From positions 305,897 to 369,896 of the forward strand of contig NZ_JASBRG010000007.1 of the NCBI RefSeq assembly GCF_029961145.1: 64,000 bases of DNA. The letters are read 5' to 3'. The notes beneath the pieces are model-generated. The model was not told where the DNA came from and made no database searches. It saw only the letters and a program-made list of their open reading frames with translations. Every line of letters begins with the position of its first letter. Position 1 is the first letter of the stretch. This document shows, one piece after another, positions 25,322 to 34,686 of this stretch. The position numbers and the translations under genes are program-made. This DNA is from Pinibacter soli (GTDB taxonomy: Bacteria > Bacteroidota > Bacteroidia > Chitinophagales > Chitinophagaceae).

Positions 25322-26857
25322 CTACCTTTCCCTGTACGTCAGATCTTTAATCTTTCCAAATCCTGTCAGGCTTTGGAACAATGTTAACTGTCCATTTGCT
25401 TGTGGCACGTTGTAGAAGTCGAGTGTACCACCGGATGTAGCGCTCACGCCGTCATGACTAGCAACGATCAGCTTGTTATACAGTACTTGTTTGCCTGCGG
25501 TTCCTGAAGTATAGGCACCACTGAAAAAATGCTGGAACTTTAAAAGTGTTACAGGCTTTGCCTGATTGATCATCAGGATGCTTTGTTTCAATCCCAAATC
25601 ATATTCATACACTTTTCCTCCTACGTTATAAAACAAATAACTGAAGTCAGGGCTTACCGCAAATTTTTCTGCTTTGTCAAAATCTGTTGCAGTGATTTCT
25701 GCATAATAAGTTTGATTGACAGCTGATGCCAATGTAAATTTAGCGATGTACGTTTTGCCAGCTTCCACATTGCGCAATACCGCCATTACTTCACCACCAT
25801 TGTAAGGTGTCCATTCCATGTAAACCAGGTCCATTCCTGTTTTGTAGTTAAACAACGGCATGCTTGTTGGCATTGGTGAGCAGCTTGTAGCTCCCGGAAC
25901 ATGACGCAAAAATCTTTTGTTTTTTGTATCGTATAGTACCATCCCGTATAGGCTGGTTTGTGTAGGTGCTGCGGCCATAAACGGCGACGCCGTAAATGGA
26001 TCAGTTTCTCCGGTTACAATGTTGATAATACTGGAAAAATACAATTGATAAGTGCGGTAGTAATAATAAATATTTCCCGCAGTGCTGTGCATGAAGCTGC
26101 AGTCACTGGCTGGCATAAATGAATCTGCAGTAAAATTTGACGGCACTTTTGACAACATATCAGTTTGGATATTCATTGTTAGATCCCATTTGAAAGTTTC
26201 AGGGTCTATGCGGTTTGTACCATCGTTCGTGCTGATATAGATGCCTTTTGTGGCAGAGGAATTGGTCAGGGGTGCCAGGAAGAAATACGTCACACCAACA
26301 GGTTTCGCAGTCATCGGTAGCTGAGACCCGGTGTACCCTAAAACATCCGGGATAACAGTGTAGGCGCTTTTAGCATATGAAGCCATGTCGAGACGGCTTT
26401 GTCCGTTCACGTCGCACAGGGCCAGAAAGCCTTCATATATGCTCGTTACAACGGAAAGTTTTGCAGTACCTTGCGCCTGAACGCCAGTCTTCTTATCGGT
26501 GATCCTGTAGTACAACGTATAACTTGATGCCGGCGGAATAACAACGGTAGCGTTAAGGTCACGCGTTGTTGCCAGTATTTTTCTTTGACTGGCATACAAT
26601 GCTGCGGCATCCAGTGTTGACCACTCGTACGAATATCTTGTTGTATCGTAAGTGTTGGCTTCTGTGTCCATTGTTAATTTCAGAATTGGCTTGATGCTAA
26701 GCTTATCGCCATATGTAGCGATGTAGCTGCTATCCAGCGTTACGGAAATCTCATTGATATCATGGTACGAATAATTGCCTTTGTCTTTGTAGCATGCGCC
26801 CAGCATTGTGAGCATTGTTATAGCAATCAGCCAATAGGTTTTCTTATATATATACAT
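25322..26857 (-). CDS. PKD-like family lipoprotein, SusCD locus 2
   Basis: A 511-residue lipoprotein with signal peptide ending TMLGAC and mature start YKDKGNYSYH, matching the locus-1 paralogue. The N-terminal beta domain (about 35-150) is PKD-like, and the C-terminal two thirds is strand-rich with repeated short motifs (IYEGFLALCDVNGQSRLD). The role is likely surface binding of the substrate of the adjacent SusCD pair. It lies 89 bp after the DUF4843 gene. The two paralogues share the N-terminal signature but differ strongly elsewhere, so the systems probably bind different ligands. Confidence 0.83.
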   Translation of the reverse strand: MYIYKKTYWLIAITMLTMLGACYKDKGNYSYHDINEISVTLDSSYIATYGDKLSIKPILKLTMDTEANTYDTTRYSYEWSTLDAAALYASQRKILATTRDLNATVVIPPASSYTLYYRITDKKTGVQAQGTAKLSVVTSIYEGFLALCDVNGQSRLDMASYAKSAYTVIPDVLGYTGSQLPMTAKPVGVTYFFLAPLTNSSATKGIYISTNDGTNRIDPETFKWDLTMNIQTDMLSKVPSNFTADSFMPASDCSFMHSTAGNIYYYYRTYQLYFSSIINIVTGETDPFTASPFMAAAPTQTSLYGMVLYDTKNKRFLRHVPGATSCSPMPTSMPLFNYKTGMDLVYMEWTPYNGGEVMAVLRNVEAGKTYIAKFTLASAVNQTYYAEITATDFDKAEKFAVSPDFSYLFYNVGGKVYEYDLGLKQSILMINQAKPVTLLKFQHFFSGAYTSGTAGKQVLYNKLIVASHDGVSATSGGTLDFYNVPQANGQLTLFQSLTGFGKIKDLTYRER

Positions 26858-26946
26858 AAGCTCGTTTTGAAGTTTTGAGTTCTGAGTTTTAAGTTAAGGT
26901 TGCCTTGCATCCCGGCTCTTAATTTCTAATTTCTAATTCCTTACTT

Positions 26947-27708
26947 CTATTGTACAGATGCGCCCATTGCCATCAATGTACCGTCGTCTTCGTAAACAGG
27001 CGTTCCTGCTGCTTTTTGTTGGTTGAGATATATTTGCACCGTACGGCCGTAATAGTTTTGCACGGGTATGGAAGTGCTTAGGCCTATTACATCACTGATC
27101 TCTTTTGGCGTTAAACCGAGTACCTGCGACATCAGATATACTTTTGCACGGCTGAATGTACCCAGGTACGTGGTGAGCCATTGTGTTGGTTTTTCTAAAA
27201 TATCATTGAGAACGATCCTGTACTTAACATAGCTGAAACTTGCGCCTGTTATGCTATTAGTGATCTTCGTTTTCATCGCTGTTGAAAAATTGCTGTTGTC
27301 CTGCAACAACAGAATGATGCTAACGCCTTTCTGTTGAATATCTGCGGTGCGGTGCACTTTCAGGTATAATGTATCGACCGTTCTGCCTGCTCTTATTTTG
27401 AATGAATCTGCCAGTGCATCGTAATGCGTTCCTGCAATTGCTGTAGAGCTGTCAGAAATGATCACTTTCACTGAACGTGGTTGGTTGGAAACCTGTCCCA
27501 TAATAGCAACAGGAATTCTTACAATGGAGTCTTTTATACTTGAGAGTGTGAAACCAAATGATACTACACCGGTATCTACACTGTTTAGATAGTTGGCTCT
27601 GAAGTAAACATCATTTGTACCTTCGTAGGTCATGATGCCTTCTTTTTTACAACTTGCAAACATCAGCAAGAGTAACGTTAAAGCGCCTGTATATTTTAGC
27701 AATTGCAT
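26947..27708 (-). CDS. DUF4843 lipoprotein, SusCD locus 2
   Basis: A 253-residue lipoprotein with lipobox LLLMFASC and mature start KKEGIMTYEG. The family signature is clear: FRANYLNSVDTGVVSFGFTL, RIPVAIMGQVSNQPR, TAIAGTHYDAL, and a C-terminal PTQWLTTYLGTFSRAKVYL region that matches the WWSDYLGDYYSRTKHLLF region of its locus-1 paralogue. It is likely a surface accessory subunit of the SusCD complex. It lies 17 bp after the SusD gene, so they are cotranscribed. Confidence 0.82.
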   Translation of the reverse strand: MQLLKYTGALTLLLLMFASCKKEGIMTYEGTNDVYFRANYLNSVDTGVVSFGFTLSSIKDSIVRIPVAIMGQVSNQPRSVKVIISDSSTAIAGTHYDALADSFKIRAGRTVDTLYLKVHRTADIQQKGVSIILLLQDNSNFSTAMKTKITNSITGASFSYVKYRIVLNDILEKPTQWLTTYLGTFSRAKVYLMSQVLGLTPKEISDVIGLSTSIPVQNYYGRTVQIYLNQQKAAGTPVYEDDGTLMAMGASVQ

Positions 27709-27725
27709 ATTTCTGTTTTAAAAGA

Positions 27726-29171
27726 TCAATGAAAATTTGTTTCAGACTGAGGAATTGGCACTACATACTTTGTTTTATCCATTGTGACATTGCCTGAAGT
27801 GGCAGAGCCATTCGGAATTGATGTAGTCTTTGTTCTTTTATAGTAATAGAACAGCTGTCCCTCTCCGTAAAATTCTTTTTGATATTCTTTCTTTATTTCT
27901 GTTGCCAGTACCGCAGTGGTTGGAATGTTAGCATCTCCCCTGTTATAGCGCACTGTGTTCAACAAGTTAAATGCAGTGGTATTATCTGGAGTCGTTTCTG
28001 CTGCGATATAGTACATTTCGCTCATGCGGATCAATGGCATCATATAACGGAAAGTCATGTTGATATTGGCTACATCGGCGAACTTGTAAAAAGTTCTGTA
28101 GCTTTTGGCAGTCGCTGTGGGATAGATCCAGCAAGGGTTCAGCCTGTAATCATTTGGATAGGTTGCAGATTCCATCATGGTAGTGAGACGTCCATCCAAC
28201 GGTGCAAGTATCGAAGCGTCTGTATTTGACGGTCCAAAATATTTGCTGTAGTTACCATACATATCAAGCGTTTGAACAGCGAAGAGCAATTCGGTAGAAA
28301 ACATTCTGTCCGGATTGTCCTTGTTTGAAATCACTGCTGTGGAAGTTACCCAGGGGAAATATTTCTGTGCATTGGTGATTACAAACTGTGAAGCCAGGTA
28401 AGCATTGGTCTTATCGTTTCTATACATGTACACTCTCGCTTGTAACCCTTTCACTGCATAATAATTCATGCGGTAGTTCCTGTTTTTGAAAAATGCATCA
28501 ACGTTGGGATCAGGATTTCCCGCTGTACCGAAGTTTATAACAGGATCGTTTGATAAAAGGGCCTCGGCTGTTTTTAGATCATCCATCACACTGTCCAATA
28601 CATTGTTTCCCGGCAGATAAGCATTGTAAGAGGAACCTGTTTTTTTGTAATAAGGTATTGATGGTAAAATAGAATCTGCTGTGCTGTACATTGGCCCGAA
28701 TAAACGGAACAGATCAAAGTGAAAAAATGCTCTCAGCGCTATCGCCTCACCTCTTAGTATTGAATCCTGCGAAGGTGTAACCACGCCTTTGTATTTGTCA
28801 AGCTGTGAAACAAAACTATTAACGTTGGTGATGCACACATAAGCGTTAGACCAAATGTCGTCGGCTGTTGCTTTTACTACATCCTGGGTAAAGCCGTACG
28901 ACGAATAGTTATAGTATTTATGGCTGGAGCCAACGTTGTAGTATTGCGCCATTACATCGGTAAAGAACATGGTAAGGTTGCCGCCATACAGGCTGGACTT
29001 TGACATGCTCAGGTAGATGCCATTTAGTGCCTGATACGCACTTTGTGGCGTGCTGAATATTTGCTCTTCCGTAAACACATTCTCAGGTTTTACATCCAAC
29101 CATTTTTTGCAGGAAGATAGTGACGCTATCATCAGCAGCAGAACTGAAATATATAGTGTTAGTTTTTTCAT
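27726..29171 (-). CDS. SusD/RagB-family nutrient-binding lipoprotein, locus 2
   Basis: A 481-residue SusD-family lipoprotein. The signal ends ASLSSC with KKWLDVKPENVFTEEQIF next. GEAIALRAFFHFDLFRLFGP, YYAVKGLQARVYMYRND and MYYIAAETTPDN match the family core, and EGQLFYYYKRTKT is near the C terminus. It forms the lid of the SusC barrel at 29191-32709 and lies 19 bp after it. As in locus 1, the surrounding genes are not glycan enzymes. Confidence 0.93.
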   Translation of the reverse strand: MKKLTLYISVLLLMIASLSSCKKWLDVKPENVFTEEQIFSTPQSAYQALNGIYLSMSKSSLYGGNLTMFFTDVMAQYYNVGSSHKYYNYSSYGFTQDVVKATADDIWSNAYVCITNVNSFVSQLDKYKGVVTPSQDSILRGEAIALRAFFHFDLFRLFGPMYSTADSILPSIPYYKKTGSSYNAYLPGNNVLDSVMDDLKTAEALLSNDPVINFGTAGNPDPNVDAFFKNRNYRMNYYAVKGLQARVYMYRNDKTNAYLASQFVITNAQKYFPWVTSTAVISNKDNPDRMFSTELLFAVQTLDMYGNYSKYFGPSNTDASILAPLDGRLTTMMESATYPNDYRLNPCWIYPTATAKSYRTFYKFADVANINMTFRYMMPLIRMSEMYYIAAETTPDNTTAFNLLNTVRYNRGDANIPTTAVLATEIKKEYQKEFYGEGQLFYYYKRTKTTSIPNGSATSGNVTMDKTKYVVPIPQSETNFH

Positions 29172-29190
29172 TCTTACAATTGTTTAAGGG

Positions 29191-32100
29191 TTAAAATGCT
29201 GCGTTTAAACTGAAGGAAAATGTATTGGCGAAAGGATAGTCAATGCCTCTTTCTCTTTGTATCGTCGATATGCGGAAAATGTCATTTGCGTAAGCAGTGA
29301 TCCTGAAACTTTCCATGCCCAGTTTTTGAATCCATTTCTGACCAAGGAAATCGTATCCAAGACTGAATGACTCTCCGGAGATGTAATTTTCTTTTTGTAC
29401 AAAGCGGGATGACATAGCAGTAGCACCTTCTCCTTTTATAGTAACCAGGTAAATTCCTTTGAACGAAGCGTTGTCTCCAGGTTTTTGCCAGCGGTCATAT
29501 AATGCACGTTTGTCCTGGTTGGTACCAACAGAGAGATAACTGATGTTTTCAACTTTGTTGTACAGCGCAGAATTCAACACGCTTGCACCTACGCTGTAAC
29601 GTATCGCTGCGCTAAACGTAAGACCTTTATAACGGAAGGAGGTACTTAGAACACCTTGCGCTTTCGGCTGAGAGTTGCCTACTTTTACCACGTCGTTTAC
29701 ATCGTAAGTAAATGTGTACTGTCCATCTTTTTTAATAAATACTTCCTGTCCTGTTGCGGGATCAATACCTGCAGAACGCACGGTCCATAAGTCTGTCGGG
29801 CTGTAGCCATCATAATATCTTTCCAGCGATTTGCTCAATTGGTTCTGTTTGTTCAGGCCAGCCAGTGTGTTGTTGAAGTTTTGATATTTGCTTTCCAGCA
29901 TACCAATCGTTCCACCAAGCGTCCACATGATCCTTTTATTAAGGTTGTTGATAATCTTATAACCAACACCCAGATCCATTCCTTTTGTGACTAATGTGCC
30001 GGTGTTCAGTGGATAGGAGTTGATACCTGTGGAAGAAGGCAACGGCGCCAGAACGATCATCGGTTCGGTTACTTTGGTATAGACGTTACCCGTTAATGAC
30101 AATCTGGATTCAAATGCCTGTATGTCGAGACCCAAATTCTTAGAAGTTGTAAGTGGCCATGTAAGATTTGGATTTGCCAACGTTGCAAGATCAACACCTT
30201 GACCGTAAAGGTTGATATAACTGTCATAAACATACGTAGCTATTGAAGTAATGCTTCCAAAACTTTGGTTACCGCTTGTTCCCACAGAGGCCCTTAAACG
30301 CAATGTATTCAGCCAGGTTGCTTTTTTCAGGAATGCTTCATTATGAATGTTCCATCCCGCTCCCACTGACCAGAAAGGACTGTATTTGTTCTCGGAACCG
30401 AAAGCAGTCGACCCATCGAGACGATACGTAAAGTCTGCAAAATACCTGTTGTCAAACGAATAGTTTAAACTTCCAAGCAGGTTGTTACGACGGAAAACAG
30501 AGGTTGTGGAACTTGGTTTTGAATTGTTCTGATAGCTGAAAGCAAACGCCGGGTTCCCTTTGCTTCCTGCAGGAAAACCTACTGCAGTAAAAGCAATCAT
30601 TTCATTTCTTGACTGTTCGGCCTCTGCACGAAGATTGGCTGTTACCTGGTGCACCCCGGCAAATAGTTTACCGTAGGTAAGCATCACGTTTGTCTGGTAA
30701 CTAAATCCGTTGATCTTTTTATTGGTGTATTTTCCTTTGGTGAAAATGCTGCTGTCCTGGAACATTGTATTTTCAGGAGAAATAAAAGTAACTCCGGTAC
30801 TTGTATTTTGGTTGATCGAAATGGCTCCCTGTAATTGCAACTCAGGAAGAATGGTGTAAATGAGTTGCAGGTTTTCATTGTATCCAAACGACTTTGTAGT
30901 GTTGATGCTGGGTTGCAATGCATTGTACAATGGGTTGAACACATAGAATGTCGATCCCAGATAGTCCTTGCTTATTTCCAGGTATTTTTGCGCGATGCCC
31001 AATGAATCTCTTTTTTGAAAATAGGCAGGAGCTTTTACGTAGCTCGAGAAAGAACCATAAGGCGACTCTGTGGCATTGTAGCCGTTAAGGTAGAGTTTGT
31101 TGGAAAGGTTGAATTTTCCTTTGCGATAGCTGAAATCAAAGCTACCACCATAGTTTTGTCTTCCGGAACCTTTCATTACGCCGGAAATATTTTTATAGTT
31201 GAACCCAAGGCCATAGCGGGTTGTAGCGTCTCCGCCATCCGCATACAAATTCGTGTTTGAAGTAAAGCCTGTTTGAACAGGTTCGTTTAACCAGTAAGTG
31301 TCTGTGCCCTTTTGTACCAAAGCCAGGTGCTTACTGTACAGATCATCAAGATAGTATTGGTTCGCCCAGGATGCGGTGTTTGGTCCCATGGTATAACGGC
31401 CCGCCAGTTTTTCGAACTGCAATTCCTCCGTAGAGTTCATCATGTTGTAGCCCGTAAGATCGGGTGCCTGCACATTGAAATCGCCTGAGTAAGAAAGACG
31501 CATTTTGCCCGGACGAGGCTTTTTTGTTTCTATAACTACAACACCGTTTGCTGCCTGTGCACCATACAATGCGGTAGAGGCTGCATCTTTAAGGATGGTA
31601 ACACTTCCAATTCTGTTGATATCGAGGTTGTTGATTATCTGGAGGGAAACTCTGAAGCCATCAAGAACAAACAATGGCTGGTTGGGGTCTGAGTTGAATT
31701 CGTCTTTTAGTGCATTGCTGCTAAGGCTGCTTTGGCCGCGGATTTCAATGTTTGGTAGAGAGTTGGGGTTAGAACCTTGCAGGTTGTTGTCCATTACAAT
31801 GAAGGACGGGTCAAGGGTTTTGAGGCTTTGAATAAGATTTTGGTTTCCTACTACTTTTAATTGCTCACCGGTAAATGTTGCTGTAGCTCCGGTAAAGCTT
31901 TCTTTCTTGCGGGCGTACATCCCTGTTACAACAACATCGTCAAGTTTTTTGCCTGCTTTCTTCAACGCAACTACGAAATGCGTTTTGCCGCCTACTTCAA
32001 TGGTTTTCGTTTCATACCCTACATACTGCACATAAATGGTTTTGGTATCATCGGGAACGTATACTTTAAATTCCCCGGCTTCATTTGTGATGCCGCCAAA

Positions 32101-32709
32101 CGCTCTTGCATTAGCGACCGTTATTGCTCCACTGGGGCTTGTAACATTGTTTGAGCGGCCCTTCACAAAAACTGAAGCCCCAGCCAATGGTTCGTTGTTT
32201 TCATTCACAACTGTTCCCGTTATTAAGATCTTTTCGCCGTTGACTTTGGCGGCAATAGATTGAACTGTAACAATATCGCTGGTGCTGGGGTATCTTACGA
32301 TAACCCTTTCTCCGCCTGTGTCTGCAACATTGTAGAGCGTTGTCGGTTTGGCATATGTTGTTTTCTTTCTGCCAGACACAATGCTGTAATTGGTCTCATT
32401 AATTTTAATGACTTTTAATCCATGTGGTTGTACCAATTTCTTTAAAACGGTTTCCACAGGTTCGTTTGATGAAGCAAGGTCATAGCTGGCGGAAATGCCA
32501 TTCACTAATTTATCTTCAAACAGTAAGTTGATGTGATAGCGTTTTTGCACAAGTTGCAACATATCCCTGAGAGAACTGTCCGTCCCAGCTGTCACTGTTT
32601 GCAGGCGGCTGTTCATGTTCAGGGTGTAGGCTATGTTTTGGGCTGGTATGTACCCGGGTGACACCGCAACGCATGCGGATGCGATAAAACACAGAAGATG
32701 TTTTCTCAT
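29191..32709 (-). CDS. SusC/RagA-family TonB-linked outer-membrane transporter, locus 2
   Basis: A 1172-residue TonB-dependent transporter. Signal peptide to about residue 23, STN domain at about 40-115 (LRDMLQLVQKRYHINLLFED), carboxypeptidase-regulatory-like domain at about 155-250 (ITGTVVNENNEPLAGASVFV), plug (IGSVTILKDAASTALYGAQA) and barrel ending FSFSLNAAF. The linker between STN and the regulatory-like domain is longer than in locus 1. The STN domain links substrate uptake to FecR 32754-33764 and the ECF sigma factor. The gap to FecR is 44 bp. Confidence 0.93.
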   Translation of the reverse strand: MRKHLLCFIASACVAVSPGYIPAQNIAYTLNMNSRLQTVTAGTDSSLRDMLQLVQKRYHINLLFEDKLVNGISASYDLASSNEPVETVLKKLVQPHGLKVIKINETNYSIVSGRKKTTYAKPTTLYNVADTGGERVIVRYPSTSDIVTVQSIAAKVNGEKILITGTVVNENNEPLAGASVFVKGRSNNVTSPSGAITVANARAFGGITNEAGEFKVYVPDDTKTIYVQYVGYETKTIEVGGKTHFVVALKKAGKKLDDVVVTGMYARKKESFTGATATFTGEQLKVVGNQNLIQSLKTLDPSFIVMDNNLQGSNPNSLPNIEIRGQSSLSSNALKDEFNSDPNQPLFVLDGFRVSLQIINNLDINRIGSVTILKDAASTALYGAQAANGVVVIETKKPRPGKMRLSYSGDFNVQAPDLTGYNMMNSTEELQFEKLAGRYTMGPNTASWANQYYLDDLYSKHLALVQKGTDTYWLNEPVQTGFTSNTNLYADGGDATTRYGLGFNYKNISGVMKGSGRQNYGGSFDFSYRKGKFNLSNKLYLNGYNATESPYGSFSSYVKAPAYFQKRDSLGIAQKYLEISKDYLGSTFYVFNPLYNALQPSINTTKSFGYNENLQLIYTILPELQLQGAISINQNTSTGVTFISPENTMFQDSSIFTKGKYTNKKINGFSYQTNVMLTYGKLFAGVHQVTANLRAEAEQSRNEMIAFTAVGFPAGSKGNPAFAFSYQNNSKPSSTTSVFRRNNLLGSLNYSFDNRYFADFTYRLDGSTAFGSENKYSPFWSVGAGWNIHNEAFLKKATWLNTLRLRASVGTSGNQSFGSITSIATYVYDSYINLYGQGVDLATLANPNLTWPLTTSKNLGLDIQAFESRLSLTGNVYTKVTEPMIVLAPLPSSTGINSYPLNTGTLVTKGMDLGVGYKIINNLNKRIMWTLGGTIGMLESKYQNFNNTLAGLNKQNQLSKSLERYYDGYSPTDLWTVRSAGIDPATGQEVFIKKDGQYTFTYDVNDVVKVGNSQPKAQGVLSTSFRYKGLTFSAAIRYSVGASVLNSALYNKVENISYLSVGTNQDKRALYDRWQKPGDNASFKGIYLVTIKGEGATAMSSRFVQKENYISGESFSLGYDFLGQKWIQKLGMESFRITAYANDIFRISTIQRERGIDYPFANTFSFSLNAAF

Positions 32710-32753
32710 GTCAGTTTTTGGTTTGAAAAAAGGTATGTAAAAAGCAGGTAAGG

Positions 32754-33764
32754 TTATTCGTTGCGAATCACGATCTCTTTTCCTTTCCTCTCAAGCTGCA
32801 TGTTGATGGCAGCGCTGATGGAAGCAAGCAATATCGTATCATTTTCCGTGGAAACAGCACCTGATATGGTTTTATTATACACCTCATCGTCTTCCACTCT
32901 CACTTTAAAACCATAATTATCTTCAAGCATTGTAATCACTTCCTTCATTGGTGTTTTGTCGAACTCGAGCCTGTTGTTTTTCCAGGCACTTATTTTATCC
33001 GGCACTGCTTTTTGGTTCAGCAGTATTTTTTTTGCGGCAGAAAATGTTACCACATCGCCAGGTGCCAGAACGATTTTTGAGCCTTCATCGTTTTTTAGAT
33101 CGAGTTGCACTTTACCGTTGTTCAGCGCCACAGTGGTTACCTGGTGCCTGTTGTCTACGTTAAAGGAAGTGCCCAGTACCTGTACATTTAACTGGTCTGT
33201 ATGTACTATGAACCGGCTGCTTTCTTTTGTAACATCAAATCCATTTGGGTGATTTACCTCAAAGAAAGCCTCTCCATCAATCCACACTTCACGCGGCTTT
33301 CCGGCGTTCCATTTATTTGAATAACGTAGTGTCGAATTTGCATTCAGTGTAACGATGGAATGATCCGGTAACTCGATTTTTTTCTTCTCCGCATATTTCG
33401 TCGTCACCGTCACATCGCGATTAGATCCCCACCAGTAGCCTGCTCCCGCTGTTATGACAACTGCGGCAGCAGCTGCATATTTCCACCATTTATTCATTCC
33501 TACTAGTTTGGCAGGTTGTTTGCCTCCCATTGCCACGACATTGTTCCAAACCCTGGACTTCGCTCCTGGTGCAGCTTGTATGTTTGATGGTTGTAATGAT
33601 CCAAGTAAAGCCTTCGCTTCCTCTGAGAACGCTTTCAATTGCGGATGTTCCTCCATTGCCCTTGCCCATGTTTGCTCCTGTGCATTTTGTTGGCCATGCA
33701 CCCAGGAAAGAAAATCATCATCCAGCAAAATATCTTCTACAGTATAGTTCCGGTATTGCTTCAT
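32754..33764 (-). CDS. FecR-family anti-sigma factor, locus 2
   Basis: A 336-residue anti-sigma sensor. I chose ATG 33764 (MKQYRNYTVEDILL). A longer in-frame reading to 33863 would translate the promoter-like sequence at 33811-33824 and nearly touch the sigma gene stop. It has a cytoplasmic N-terminal region to about 90, a membrane helix at about 98-115 (WWKYAAAAAVVITAGAGYWW), a FecR domain (KIELPDHSIVTLNANSTLRY) and a C-terminal DUF4974 domain (PMKEVITMLEDNYGFKVRV). It is expected to restrain the sigma factor encoded just upstream. Confidence 0.92.
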   Translation of the reverse strand: MKQYRNYTVEDILLDDDFLSWVHGQQNAQEQTWARAMEEHPQLKAFSEEAKALLGSLQPSNIQAAPGAKSRVWNNVVAMGGKQPAKLVGMNKWWKYAAAAAVVITAGAGYWWGSNRDVTVTTKYAEKKKIELPDHSIVTLNANSTLRYSNKWNAGKPREVWIDGEAFFEVNHPNGFDVTKESSRFIVHTDQLNVQVLGTSFNVDNRHQVTTVALNNGKVQLDLKNDEGSKIVLAPGDVVTFSAAKKILLNQKAVPDKISAWKNNRLEFDKTPMKEVITMLEDNYGFKVRVEDDEVYNKTISGAVSTENDTILLASISAAINMQLERKGKEIVIRNE

Positions 33765-33810
33765 ACGTTTCAAAGGAGTGTAATTGTTATAAAGACGGTT
33801 TACAGTTATT

Positions 33811-33824
33811 ATTTTACCCCACGG
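33811..33824 (-). promoter_or_regulatory. Putative ECF promoter before FecR, locus 2
   Basis: The minus strand reads CCGTGGGGTAAAAT, 46 bp before the FecR ATG, with an A run about 10 bases further upstream. The same 14 bases stand before both TlpA-type genes of this locus (36108-36121, 36883-36896). Confidence 0.6.
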
Positions 33825-33875
33825 GCTCACAACTTTTTTTAAAAATATTTTTTCCTTTCCCAACTCTGCCGCTAC

Positions 33876-34466
33876 TTAAGATAAAAAGGCAGACTGCAGC
33901 GTCCATAAAATAAAGGCTGCTCCTATTTTGTAAATGGCCCGCAAAGCCTCAATGGCTCTGGCCATTAGCTTATAAGTGGCCTTGGGTGAGAGATCAAGGA
34001 TAGAGGAAATTTCCTGGTAGGAAAAATTTTCATAGAACCTTAAATAGATGGCTTCCCGCTGGCGGGCCGTGAGTTGTTCCATTGCTCTTTGCAACTTTTT
34101 ATGCAACAACATGGCCTGTTCTTTTTCCATTACTTTATCATCTATTGCAAGGGAAAACTCAAACGGAGAATCGTAGGCGCTTTGTCTTTTTTCTGCCCGC
34201 AGCTTATCGATCAAGAGATTTTTAAATGAGCCGAATAAATAATTTTTAACAGAGGAAGGAGTGGTGAGTTTGTGGCGGGTGTTGATAAATTTTATGAACA
34301 AGTCCTGGATGGCGTCTTCAACAAATACTGCGTCGGCGCAGTATCTGAATCCATATGCGTACAATTGATCAAAGTAAAGCTGGTAAAGCTTTTCCAGACC
34401 ACCATCATCGCCCTTTAAAAATGCAGCCCACATCTCCTGCGGCTGTTCCATACCAGAGTCGTTCAT
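33876..34466 (-). CDS. ECF-family RNA polymerase sigma factor, locus 2
   Basis: A 196-residue ECF sigma factor. I chose the ATG at 34466; the frame extends upstream only to a TTG. Region 2 includes LYQLYFDQLYAYGFRYCADA and VEDAIQDLFIKFI; region 4 includes LTARQREAIYLRFYENFSYQ followed by EISSILDLSPKATYKLMARA. As in locus 1, the C terminus is hydrophobic (GAAFILWTLQSAFLS). FecR follows 111 bp downstream. It is expected to recognise the CCGTGGGGTAAAAT sequences found before FecR and both TlpA-type genes. Confidence 0.93.
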   Translation of the reverse strand: MNDSGMEQPQEMWAAFLKGDDGGLEKLYQLYFDQLYAYGFRYCADAVFVEDAIQDLFIKFINTRHKLTTPSSVKNYLFGSFKNLLIDKLRAEKRQSAYDSPFEFSLAIDDKVMEKEQAMLLHKKLQRAMEQLTARQREAIYLRFYENFSYQEISSILDLSPKATYKLMARAIEALRAIYKIGAAFILWTLQSAFLS

Positions 34467-34516
34467 TGGATTCTCAGCAGTTAGCAAATGAAGATAGCAT
34501 ATAGTTGCTTTATATC

Positions 34517-34547
34517 AAAAAAAGCACTGGCGGTGAGCCAGCGCTTT
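34517..34547 (-). terminator. Terminator after the locus-2 TlpA gene
   Basis: Stem AAAGCACTGGC / GCCAGCGCTTT (34521-34531 with 34537-34547, one mismatch, loop GGTGA) with a T run on the minus strand. It separates the TlpA transcript from the sigma gene downstream. Confidence 0.75.
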
Positions 34548-34553
34548 TGAAGT

Positions 34554-34686
34554 AATTAATAATTAATAATTAAAAATTAATAGGTGCAGCAAAGAAATAT
34601 GAGGACCGCTTGTTTTATGTTTAACATAGCACGACATTCTTCCGCGAATGCAACACCTGTTAATTTTTAATTATTAATTATTAATT
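34554..34686. repeat. 33-bp AATTAAT inverted repeat overlapping the TlpA stop codon
   Basis: Bases 34554-34586 and 34654-34686 are reverse complements with one mismatch, separated by 67 bp. The arm ends in TTAATAGGTG. The right arm contains the TAA stop codon of TlpA (34681-34683). The left arm shares about 29 identical bases with the element at 7225. The downstream terminator hairpin follows within 10 bp. Confidence 0.85.

Noticed and set aside
33765-33863. 33-residue extension of FecR in locus 2
   Set aside because: It would translate the promoter-like motif; the ATG at 33764 gives the normal FecR N terminus.
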